In this document: in pieces, positions 10,903 to 19,060 of the stretch
Layout of the letters: every line of letters starts with the position of its first letter
Numbering within the stretch: the stretch's first letter is position 1
Source of the DNA: Polychytrium aggregatum
Lineage: Eukaryota; Chytridiomycota; Chytridiomycetes; Polychytriales
Assembly (NCBI RefSeq): GCF_025602895.1
Contig: NW_026516236.1
Coordinates: 248,001 to 312,000 of the forward strand
DNA length: 64,000 bases
Direction of reading: 5' to 3'
Program-made: the position numbers and the translations under genes
Notes under the pieces: generated by a model
What the model saw: only the letters and a program-made list of their open reading frames with translations
What the model was told of the DNA's origin: nothing
Database searches by the model: none

Positions 10903-12367
10903 GTCGACGGCGCTCGGCAGTCTGGAGGATGAGGGCAGCAGTCTCTGGTATCTCGAAAGTGACGATGGATTCGTCGTATCAAGCAGCTTGAGAGAAGCGG
11001 ATAGACAGACGACTGGATGCTGGAGCGGCAGCGTGGAAGTACTGTCGCTGGTATCGTGAGAAAGAGCAGAGGGGGTGTCGGGGCCTGGGGAGACGACGAT
11101 GTGGACAGCAGCAATATGAGATCAGACTCAGTTGCCAGTAGTGGACGGTAATTTTTTTTTCCACTTGGGTCTGAGCATTTCGTTGATCGCAGGTCTCGTC
11201 GTCGGAACTATGTTGGTCAGAAGCACCGTCCCAATCAAAGGACGACCCCAATCTCGAGCTGTGGCATCGAAGCGGCTGAAGCTGATGAGGCCACCGGTCT
11301 GCCAGAGCTGCCCTCAGCCAAATGCTCTGCAGGGACGATGGAAACGCCTGGAGAACGGGAGGTGTGGGATGCACGGAGACGAGTGGCCGCCTCAGACAGT
11401 TGCGGTCGACGAGATGTGGATCGCAAACAACGGCACCAACACCCCCGCTGGAGACAGCGTTCCTCGATCTCTGGTGGGGAGCCAAGGTGGCCGCTTGGGC
11501 AGCGATCTGCTTGTATCCGTCTCCGATTGACAAAGTCGCACCCTTCTATCTATCGCAAATGCGGCTGCGAGGATATTCATCGAAGTGGCTGGTATCGAGA
11601 CTGGCTCGGCTGGCGATTGCTTGCGCAGCAGCCGATCTGGATCATTGCCGTTCTTGGGAGACAACAGAGACGGCTACACGCAAGCAGACAATGGGATGGC
11701 TCAGGAACCAGAAGCTAATTCTCGAGAGCCGTGTCTTCTGGCATCACTCCACTCTTCCAGAGAGAAGCCGCGGTCTTTGCAACCGACGCAAGCCGAACCC
11801 GAGACCGACTCCAATGTCGATTCGCTGTGCGAGCCATGCCTCACAGGCGACTTGAATCTCCGTCATGGCCATTCAGTGTCGTTGAATGTGCCAATGCACT
11901 GTGATGCAAGCGAACTATATGTGGCCTATGGCAAGCCCGCCTCATCCAACAGGCTCCTCTGTCCAGCTCCGTGCCCACGCCACCGGTCTATCCAAACCTC
12001 GGCGTGGATGCAGCCGCGACCAGCATCACCATCGCCCAACCGCGTCGGCCAAGACAGATCCGCCCTCGAGAGCCCCAGACATCGATGGTGGTGGCTGCAG
12101 ACCGACGGGGCCACGGCAAACCCGCAGTGCTGCTCGACAATGGTGGCCGCCTGGGCTCGGATGGACAGTGACTGCTCCATGCATCGAAGCAGCATCGCTG
12201 ACGACGCAGGAGGTCATGGCTTCGACACGTCATGCGCCGCGCCACTGCTGGCGTCTCCGCCTCTCTCTCCGCCTTCTCGCCGGCCCCTCGCCGCTGACGT
12301 CGCCGTGGCTGGCTCGTCTCGCTTTTTTTCGGCGGAGGCCAGGGGTTGTGGCGCAGCAGTGGCCGCC
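10903..12367. other. Interval without a confident gene (EF-1alpha upstream region)
   Basis: Open frames of 100-270 codons occur on the plus strand (11132-11530, 11585-12400) and on the minus strand (10979-11533), but none has family motifs, consistent splice phases or low-complexity patterns typical of the neighbouring genes. A T9 run lies at about 11151. The right end is the promoter of the EF-1alpha gene. A lineage-specific gene cannot be excluded. Confidence 0.4.
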
Positions 12368-12375
12368 GATATAAC
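12368..12375 (+). promoter_or_regulatory. TATA-like box of the EF-1alpha gene
   Basis: GATATAAC lies 53 bp upstream of the splice donor of the leader intron (12428) and some 25-30 bp before the CT-rich stretch (TTTTTCTCCC, about 12401-12410) where transcription could begin. This is placement by position and composition only. Confidence 0.45.
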
Positions 12376-12427
12376 TGTGGGGTCGCGGGCAGCATTCTAA
12401 TTTTTCTCCCTCGCGTATCTCTGACAG

Positions 12428-12766
12428 GTAAGAGCACCCGGCTGGCAAGCCCATAGATGCCGCATGTCGCCGGACCGACGCAAGCGCCTCGATCCATCCA
12501 TCCATCCATCCATCCATCCATCCATCCATCCATCTGCGCATCCATCCATCTGCGCATCCATCCGCCAATGCATCTGCGCACCCGTCCAGCCTCGTCGCTG
12601 AGGCGCATCTAGTGATCTCGCAGCGCGTCAGCCTCGGCTGAGCCCCGAGATGCTCGGCCTCTCCTGACCCGGCTCAGCGGACGCTGGTGCTGATCAGACA
12701 CCATCCCCCTCCAGCCCACCCTGTCCTCTGCACGACGCTAACGCACATTGCTTTCTCGTCGCGCAG
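12428..12766 (+). other. 5'-leader intron of the EF-1alpha gene
   Basis: The donor GTAAGAG follows CTGACAG. The acceptor GCGCAG ends 13 bases before the start codon at 12780. A GCTAAC branch-point-like element sits about 25 bases before the acceptor. A leader intron immediately 5' of the coding region is common in fungal EF-1alpha genes and often supports high expression. The intron contains the tetranucleotide repeat listed separately. Confidence 0.75.
12492..12568. repeat. (ATCC)n microsatellite inside the leader intron
   Basis: About ten uninterrupted ATCC units run from 12492 to 12534. Two shorter ATCCATCC blocks separated by TGCGC follow, to about 12568. All lie inside the predicted 5'-leader intron of the EF-1alpha gene. 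Confidence 0.9.
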
Positions 12767-12779
12767 CAGAACTTTCACC

Positions 12780-14162
12780 ATGGGCAAGGAAAAGTCTCAC
12801 ATCAACATTGTCGTCATTGGCCACGTCGACTCCGGCAAGTCGACCACCACCGGCCACATGATCTACAAGTGCGGTGGTATTGACAAGCGTACCATTGAGA
12901 AGTTCGAGAAGGAAGCCGCCGATCTCGGCAAGGGTTCCTTCAAGTACGCCTGGGTTCTTGACAAGCTCAAGGCCGAGCGTGAGCGTGGTATCACCATCGA
13001 TATCGCTCTCTGGAAGTTCGAGACCCCCAAGTACTACGTCACCGTCATTGATGCCCCTGGCCACCGTGATTTCATCAAGAACATGATCACCGGTACCTCC
13101 CAGGCTGACTGCGCCATCCTCATCATCACCGCCGGTGTTGGTGAGTTCGAGGCCGGTATCTCCAAGGATGGCCAGACCCGTGAGCACGCTCTCCTTGCTT
13201 TCACCCTCGGTGTCAAGCAGATGATCGTTGCCGTCAACAAGATGGACACCGTCAAGTACTCTGAGGAGCGCTTCAACGAAATCGTCAAGGAAACCTCCAA
13301 CTTCATCAAGAAGGTCGGCTACAACCCTAAGGCCGTCGCCTTCGTCCCCATCTCGGGCTGGCACGGTGACAACATGATCGATCCCTCCGACAACATGCCC
13401 TGGTTCAAGGGATGGAACAAGGAGACCAAGGCCGGCGCCTCCACCGGCAAGACCCTCCTCAACGCCATCGATGCCATCGAGCCTCCCCAGCGCCCCACCG
13501 AGAAGCCCCTCCGCCTTCCCCTCCAGGATGTGTACAAGATCGGCGGTATCGGCACTGTCCCCGTCGGCCGTGTCGAGACCGGTGTCATCAAGCCCGGTAT
13601 GGTCGTCTCGTTCGCCCCCTCGGGTGTCCAGACTGAAGTCAAGTCCGTCGAAATGCACCACGAGTCCCTCGCTGAGGGTCTCCCCGGAGACAACGTCGGC
13701 TTCAACGTCAAGAACGTCTCCGTCAAGGATATCCGCCGTGGCTTCGTCGCCTCTGACATCAAGAACGACCCCGCCAAGGAGTGCGCTTCCTTCAACGCCC
13801 AGGTCATTGTCCTCAACCACCCCGGTCAGATCGCCGCTGGCTACTCGCCCGTCCTCGATTGCCACACTGCTCACATTGCCTGCAAGTTTGCTGAGCTCGT
13901 TGAGAAGATCGACCGTCGTTCCGGCAAGAAGCTCGAAGACAACCCCAAGTTTGTCAAGTCGGGTGATGCTGCCATCGTCAAGATGATCCCCACCAAGCCC
14001 ATGTGTGTCGAGTCCTTCTCCGACTACCCCCCTCTCGGCCGTTTCGCCGTCCGTGATATGCGCCAGACCGTTGCCGTCGGTGTCATTAAGGCCGTCGAGA
14101 AGACCGACAAGGCTGCCGGTGGCAAGGCTACCAAGGCTGCTGGCAAGGCTGGCAAGAAGTAA
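12780..14162 (+). CDS. TEF1: Translation elongation factor EF-1alpha, intronless coding region
   Basis: This delivers aminoacyl-tRNA to the ribosome as a GTPase. The coding region is one 1,383-nt exon (460 residues). GTPase motifs: GHVDSGKST (residues 14-22), DAPGH (about 91), NKMD (about 153). The opisthokont-type insertion after GWHGDNM is present (around residues 213-240), so this is canonical EF-1alpha and not the EFL paralogue that replaces it in some zoosporic fungi. The C-terminal half has [23 protein letters not shown] and ends in a Lys/Ala/Gly tail. Codon use is strongly biased to C- or T-ending codons (for example GTC, ATC, AAG), unlike its neighbours, which fits very high expression. 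The start ATG has CACC immediately before it. The stop is TAA, and an AATATAATG motif lies shortly after. Confidence 0.99.
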   Translation: MGKEKSHINIVVIGHVDSGKSTTTGHMIYKCGGIDKRTIEKFEKEAADLGKGSFKYAWVLDKLKAERERGITIDIALWKFETPKYYVTVIDAPGHRDFIKNMITGTSQADCAILIITAGVGEFEAGISKDGQTREHALLAFTLGVKQMIVAVNKMDTVKYSEERFNEIVKETSNFIKKVGYNPKAVAFVPISGWHGDNMIDPSDNMPWFKGWNKETKAGASTGKTLLNAIDAIEPPQRPTEKPLRLPLQDVYKIGGIGTVPVGRVETGVIKPGMVVSFAPSGVQTEVKSVEMHHESLAEGLPGDNVGFNVKNVSVKDIRRGFVASDIKNDPAKECASFNAQVIVLNHPGQIAAGYSPVLDCHTAHIACKFAELVEKIDRRSGKKLEDNPKFVKSGDAAIVKMIPTKPMCVESFSDYPPLGRFAVRDMRQTVAVGVIKAVEKTDKAAGGKATKAAGKAGKK

Positions 14163-14500
14163 ATGTCACGAGCTTGCCTTGTAACCCCTAATATAATGCG
14201 TATGCCAAAGCAAAACGAGAGTACCCTGGTCCGAGCCTTGTTGTGTCTGGTCCTTGAGAGTGCCTTCTGGAAGCAAAAGAGAGGAGAGAGGAATGTTGCA
14301 CCCACGATCAGTTACGCTGACGTCCGCGGTGCCCGGAGCGGTTTCGGTATATGGGCAGTTTCGTTCCTGGTTGCGCCCGCCAACTGCGTCCAGCCGCTCA
14401 ATCATGACCAACTGCTGACTCGCAGCTGCCCTGATCCCCACATCGTCGACTCTTCCTGGCTGCTCGGACGCTTTCAGGCTGCAGTCCCAGAGGCACCGAG

Positions 14501-15931
14501 ATGGGCAACCAGCCATCCACCGCCAAGGAGAATCGGCTCACCGCCGAGCAGATATATCAATACTCGCGCCAGTTCGAGCGTGAGTGTGTCGAGAGCCCTT
14601 TTGCTCGTCGCTGTTTGGGTGCTCATCCGACTGCTAACGCGCCGCTCCCGCCGCAGTCAACATCGCCGAGATCGAGTTCTGCCACCAGCGTTTCCTGAAG
14701 CTCTCGCCCGTGAACGACCAGCGAGCGCTCCCCGAGGGCTCGGAGCAGGTTGACTGGCTGCTGACTCGGGTACGCTGCGTCGGCCGAGTCGTGCGCTGAT
14801 TGTTCTTGGTGGCCGCCCCGCTGACACGCGAGGCCAGGTCTTTGCCCAGCTCTTTGGCGGACAAAGGTCCATATCGTTTCCGCAATTCATGGAAGCAGTT
14901 CGTTCGTGGAGCACGCATCGCATCGAAACCAAACTGGAATGTGAGTACAGGCTCGTGGCAGGGTGGCTTCTTCGGGACGGACTGGCTGAGAACAGACCTC
15001 GCACTCACATCTGCGGTCCGACCGATTGCGGCACTGTGGTAAAATGTCAGTTTTCTTCAAGCTCTTGGACTACGATGGAGACGCCGTCATCAAGATATGC
15101 GATCTGACCGTCCTGATCCAGCAGATTCTCGATTACAATGTGGGTCTGCGACTGGTTTGCATTAAAAACTGGAGCTGGCGAGCTCTCAGGCCGGTCGAGT
15201 AAGTGAGCGCTTCGCATGGTCTCACCGTCGCTCTCTTGATCTCCGGCTGATGCTGCATCGGCCAGTTCAAAGTTGGTGATCGTGTCCGGATACGGAGCAG
15301 TCAAAAAGTCGGGACGCTGGAGTATATCGGGCCAACCAAGTTTGCGCAAGGTATCTGGGGCGGACTCCGACTCGATAGTGCAGGCAAGTGGCCCGTTGTG
15401 TTCGTAAGCTGTTGAGGGGACTCTTGTCCCTTGAGGTGCTCAGCGATAGAGTTCGTCCCGGATCTCAGCATTCCGAGAATCTGGCCGGACAGCAATTTGA
15501 TGCTTGCGTATGACTGCCAGACGGCAAAAACGATGGCACTGTCAAGGGTGTTCGATACTTTACCTGCGAGCCGCAATACGGAATATTTGTGGCCTATCCA
15601 AACCTCGAGCTGGTGAGAGCAAACTTGCCGACCACTGGACTTGATGTGTCGACCAAATTGACTAGAGGTTGTTGGCTGTGAGTATATTCCCTGCCTGGGA
15701 ACTCAAACCTGCGCTCAATTCCAACAGATGGAGCACGTGGCAATGGCAAGATCGATCACGGATCCATTTCAGGGCATGCAAACGGACGCCATCACCATGG
15801 CCGAGTTTGTCGAGACTTTGGCCCAAGACCGAATGGTGCGCGAGCTTCTTGGCAAGCCGATACTTCCAACTGTGCTGCGCGGAAATGGCGGACGGACGGG
15901 GATGCCAGTCGCCGGGGTCGTGCAAAAATAG
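14501..15931 (+). CDS. Calcineurin-B/CIB-like EF-hand protein with inserted CAP-Gly domain
   Basis: Exons: 14501-14579, 14657-14769, 14838-14940, 15051-15139, 15266-15383, 15521-15612, 15728-15931; all phases agree, giving 265 residues. The N terminus MGNQPST fits N-myristoylation. Exons 1-4 give the N-terminal lobe (FCHQRFLKLSP, ISFPQFMEAV) and a third EF-hand with loop DYDGDAVIKICD. Exons 5-6 encode a CAP-Gly domain: FKVGDRVRIRSSQKVG, YIGPTKF, GIWGGLRLD, GKNDG, then VKGVRYFTC. Exon 7 encodes a degenerate fourth EF-hand (DAITMAEFVETL) and the tail. Exons 5-6 total 210 nt with phase-0 borders, so skipping them gives an intact 195-residue protein of normal family length. The intron after exon 5 needs a GC donor (GCAAGT at 15384), which restores the GKNDG motif. 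CAP-Gly domains bind EEY/F tails of tubulin and end-binding proteins. Whether both isoforms are made is unknown. A 12-nt exon at 15666-15677 is also possible. Confidence 0.82.
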
Positions 15932-15986
15932 AGACGGCGATCAATTGGCCACGAGTGCATGCCGGTCGAGCGCGAGCGACGGCGAG

Positions 15987-16048
15987 ATGGTGGTGGTGGT
16001 GGTGGTGGTGGTGATGGTGGTGGTGATGGTGGTGGTGGCGGTGGTGAT
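15987..16048. repeat. TGG/GAT triplet repeat
   Basis: An almost pure TGG trinucleotide run is interrupted by GAT triplets. It lies downstream of the EF-hand gene and upstream of the U5 snRNA promoter. Confidence 0.9.
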
Positions 16049-16263
16049 GGCTGATCTGGCCAAGACATGGAATGGATCCTGTCGATCGTCCACCAACAGG
16101 CAGTGCAAGTCGTGGAGGACGATGTCGAGCAAGTTGGACATGCTGACGATGGCGAGCATGTGAGGAATGGCTGCAGTATATCTTGGATGCTAGGTTTGAT
16201 ATTGCGGGATGATACTGGGATGATACTGAGCTGATACCGGGGTAGTATCGGAGTGATTGTCAG

Positions 16264-16301
16264 GTGTGAATGTGTGAATGTGTGAATGTGTGAATGTGTG
16301 G

Positions 16302-16368
<67 letters not shown>
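16264..16368. repeat. (TGTGTGAA)4 followed by (TG)33 microsatellite
   Basis: Four TGTGTGAA-type octamers (16264-16299) grade into about 33 uninterrupted TG units (16303-16368). The dinucleotide tract ends about 108 bp upstream of the TATA box of the U5 gene. Alternating purine-pyrimidine tracts of this length can adopt Z-DNA. Confidence 0.95.
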
Positions 16369-16369
<1 letters not shown>

Positions 16370-16475
16370 CGACACGTGGCCAGCCAATCGACGGCGCCAG
16401 CCACCGATGCTGCGCACAAGCCACGCGGTGATCGGACACGGAACGGGGGACACGGAACGGGTGGCGGCACAGCGG

Positions 16476-16483
16476 TATAAAAG
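16476..16483 (+). promoter_or_regulatory. TATA box of the U5 snRNA gene
   Basis: A canonical TATAAAAG is followed by a GC-rich stretch (GGGCGGGCGGGCGGC). It lies about 25-30 bp before the inferred U5 5' end. Confidence 0.75.
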
Positions 16484-16505
16484 GGCGGGCGGGCGGCAAG
16501 TCTTT

Positions 16506-16665
16506 GCACCGGCATCCTGCTCGACTTTCTCGCATTCGCACGATTTTTTCGCCTTTTACTAAAAAATCCCGTGTCGGAGAGTCACCAAGAGCAGTGGCCC
16601 ACTTTTTGGAAACCCGTGATGACCCTGCACAGGACAGGACTTCCGCAAGGGAGGACGGTCAGTGA
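16506..16665 (+). ncRNA. U5: U5 spliceosomal snRNA
   Basis: U5 is the core of the U4/U6.U5 tri-snRNP; its loop 1 holds both exons during splicing. Here the invariant loop reads CGCCTTTTACT (16550-16560), closed by GATTTTTT (16542-16549) pairing with AAAAAATC (16561-16568). Below it, GACTTTCTC (16523-16531) pairs with GGAGAGTC (16576-16583) and CTGCTC (16517-16522) pairs with GAGCAG (16589-16594), matching the U5 stem I layout. An Sm-site-like ACTTTTTGG follows (16601-16609). The 3' domain is closed by TGACC (16620-16624) with GGTCA (16657-16661) and capped by CTTCC-GCAA-GGGAG, a GNRA tetraloop. A TATA box lies upstream at the right distance. The 5' and 3' ends are estimates (plus or minus 10 nt). 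Confidence 0.9.
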
Positions 16666-16684
16666 GGACACACAACCCATTCCG

Positions 16685-16714
16685 GACAGCCGAGGGTTCA
16701 ACTCCCTTGCTGTC
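16685..16714 (+). other. Perfect hairpin just 3' of U5
   Basis: GACAGC (16685-16690) pairs with GCTGTC (16709-16714), with an inner GAGGG/CCCTT stem and a TTCAACT loop. It could be a 3'-processing structure of the U5 precursor. The loop resembles a tRNA T-arm (GGTTCAACTCC, a B-box-like match), but no tRNA body surrounds it. Confidence 0.5.
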
Positions 16715-17524
16715 TAATTGATATCAATTGATGTCTGTTTGGCTGGTGGCCGTTCGGTATCGGATGGATGGACTGGACTGGTGCTGTCTGCGAACTGCAG
16801 GTGTCTGCTGGACCGGTGTTCTCTGTTCAGACGTGGGTGGTGTTCAATCGGTGCGGTGTGATTGGATCGAGTGGCTGCATTAATGTCCATCCATGTCGCG
16901 GCATTCCAATGTCCATCGATATCCGTCAATGTCGGATCTCGGCCGTTTGTCTCTTGGCACCAGGCAATCAATCCGTCCATCTCTGGTCGATTGGAAATAA
17001 TGATGCCGATCTGGAGTGGGGTGGTGCTTGACCAGCGAGCGACGGCGATGGCGTCGCATCAGTGGCATGGGGAATGCTGGATCTGGATGCTGGGTGTGGA
17101 GTGGAGAATGCTAGGTGTGGAGTGGAGAATGCTAGGTGTGGAACAGAGAATGCTGGGTCCTGGATCCTGGATCCTGGATGATGGTACAATGGCATCGCTG
17201 CAGTCTCGGTTGCTTCGTTGACGACCCTGCTTCGTCAATAACTCGCTGTGTGGTCCATCGGTTGATCATCACATCACACCTCTCGCCCTTGCGACTGCCT
17301 TCACACCAACCGAGCCGGCAGCAGCCCGATGATCGCTCGCTGTGCCCGCTCCGTCCTGGATCGTCCATCGCCCATCGTCCGTCGCTGCTGTTTGGCTTGG
17401 ATGCATCTGCAACTGTATTCTGCTTCGTTGCTGACCATTGCTGGCTATTGCTGGCTATTGCTGGCTATTGCTGGCTATTGCTGACTATTGCTGCATATTG
17501 GCTGCAGCTGCCTGCTCGAGGCCA
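16715..17524. other. Intergenic with tandem repeats, no gene recognised
   Basis: The interval holds three copies of a 19-mer containing AGGTGTGGAGTGGAGAATG (about 17092-17150), TCCTGGA repeats (17157-17180) and ATTGCTGGCT decamers (17438-17495). I see no convincing coding exon. It lies downstream of U5 and of the WBP4-like gene's 3' end. Confidence 0.5.
17438..17495. repeat. ATTGCTGGCT decamer repeat
   Basis: Five to six copies of TATTGCTGGC-type decamers, the last ones varying (GACT, GCAT), lie just beyond the stop codon of the WBP4-like gene. Confidence 0.85.
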
Positions 17525-18574
17525 TCACTTTGTTCGCCTTGCATTTGATCTCGCAGCTACTTTTCGCTTCTTGAATGTCACAGCCTTGCCGGACTCGTCT
17601 TCGTCGTCCAGGATCCCCGCCCGAGTAACCTTCTCAGTCACCTTGAACGAAACCATGGCCGATTCGGGCTCGCCAGCCTCATCGTCGTTGTTGGGATCGT
17701 CGATGAGCTCTCGTTTGCGCGCTTCAGTTCCATCCTTCTCATCCGCAGCAGCCGCTTGAGGAGGGAGCTCGACGATCGTCCATTCGCCCGGAATGCCCAT
17801 GTGTTCGGGGATCTCGGACTTGCGAGCTCCAACCGACTCCTTGCCTTTGCCTTCGTCATCAAGGCCCGCTGCTGCTTCGTCTGCGCCTTCCTCCTCAAAC
17901 ACGGCCGAGGACGATGCCGTTTCCGCCTTGATCTTTGGATACACTTTGGGCTCTTGACGGGCTGCATCATGCGCATAGGCTTGCTGGGCCGCTTGTAGCC
18001 CTGCATCCTGAACGAACTGCTTCACGGCTGCCTGGCATCCACCAATCGCACCAGAGCCTTCTGTCAGCACGGATCGCTTTCGCCCACCCTCTTGGGCTCG
18101 CACTGCTCCCTCCTGATGTCGATAGAAGCGTTGGGGCGCTGTGTGTTGGTGCCGTCCTTACCTTTTCGATCTTCTCCAGCATCTGACGGGTCTCGGCTTC
18201 TTCTTTGCGTTTGGCCTCGGATCTTTTGGTGACATCTCGCAAGTATAGCTCCACGTTCTCTTTGTGCTTTTTGCCTCCTTCGTGTGTTTGCCGGCTCTGG
18301 TACGGTGCGATTGTGATCAACGAATGCAATATTATCGGCGTTAGCCTAATAGAGTACGAGAGACGGCACTCTTGTTCGGACGTTATGCCCTCTATGCGAG
18401 AATTGCATCGATGATTGCTCCCTGTTCCGACCGGGCCGTATGTTCAGCGATCGCCTGTGATCGCTGGGCAAGCCCGTCCGTAGCGACCAGCATACTAACG
18501 ATTTTGTTATCGGTGATGAACAACCGGCAGTATTGGCACCACCATTTCTTGCCAGCGACCCAAAATTCGGACAT
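17525..18574 (-). CDS. WBP4: WBP4/FBP21-like spliceosome protein with matrin-type zinc finger
   Basis: WBP4 joins the spliceosomal B complex. Exons (complement) 18500-18574, 18162-18296 and 17525-18031 give 238 residues; all junctions are phase 0. Exon 1 starts MSEFWV and holds the two zinc cysteines (WWCQYCRLFITDN). Exon 2 supplies the histidines (THEGGKKHKENVELYLRDV) and a charged helix ending MLEKIEK. This is the U1C/matrin-type C2H2 finger that opens all WBP4 proteins. Exon 3 is acidic and low-complexity, with GIPGEWTIVE at about residue 150, and ends in a basic VTFKKRK motif much like the C terminus of human WBP4. No WW domain is visible, whereas human WBP4 has two. The start is the only Met before the finger. 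Confidence 0.88.
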
Positions 18575-19060
18575 GATCTAATATGCGGTCGGCAGCACGC
18601 GGGTTGGCCGAGATTGATCGTTGGCAGAGTGCATGAGGTCGTTGCACGGACCCAAAATCGACCTCATCACCAGGTGCCACGACCGATCTCTCACTGGGTC
18701 ATTCTTGCCGGGTCGCTCGTGTCGAGCCCACGCTCCTTCAATGCATTGGCTGTTCCAAGCCGAGCCTTGAGTGTCGAAGAGTCGATGCTGGAGCAGATAC
18801 TGTAGCACTTCCAGTATTTTATTGCCAAGTGACGTTCAAGCAGTCATTTAGATGATACAGCTTGTTGAAGGGGCGTATCATGCACTTGGACAGAGTGGGT
18901 GATGTTCACATTGCATGTCTGCCCCCAAGAAGGCTCAATGCCATCATTAATGATGCACAGGACCACAAATCACCATGCCGTCGCGTATATTCGGCGATCG
19001 AACTGCTCTGGTACTCGAGGCAGCTCACAGGCGCCCGAAAGGTGGAGTCATCGCTCGCCG
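18575..19060. other. Intergenic, no gene recognised
   Basis: This is the short interval between the WBP4-like start and the 3' end of the SET-domain gene, both on the minus strand. No coding exon, RNA gene or repeat is evident. Confidence 0.5.

Noticed and set aside
11132-12400. Plus-strand frames upstream of EF-1alpha as a possible gene
   Set aside because: Several overlapping frames but no motif, consistent splicing or start context; kept as an unassigned interval.
12738-13874. 378-codon antisense frame opposite EF-1alpha
   Set aside because: Produced by the C/T-ending codon bias of EF-1alpha on the other strand; no independent motifs.
15047-15349. Minus-strand open frame of 100 codons with plausible-looking protein
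   Set aside because: It overlaps plus-strand EF-hand and CAP-Gly exons that have family motifs and matched splice phases, so it is an antisense shadow.
15987-16368. CRISPR-like or satellite array
   Set aside because: These are mono-unit microsatellites without spacers; CRISPR is not expected in a nuclear fungal genome.
16260-16541. His/Thr and Cys/Val repeat frames across the (TG)n tract
   Set aside because: Pure simple-sequence translation.
16640-16715. tRNA gene suggested by a B-box-like GGTTCAACTCC and T-arm-like hairpin
   Set aside because: No D-arm, anticodon arm or matching acceptor stem can be folded at the right distance, and the flanking pairs form a simple extended hairpin.
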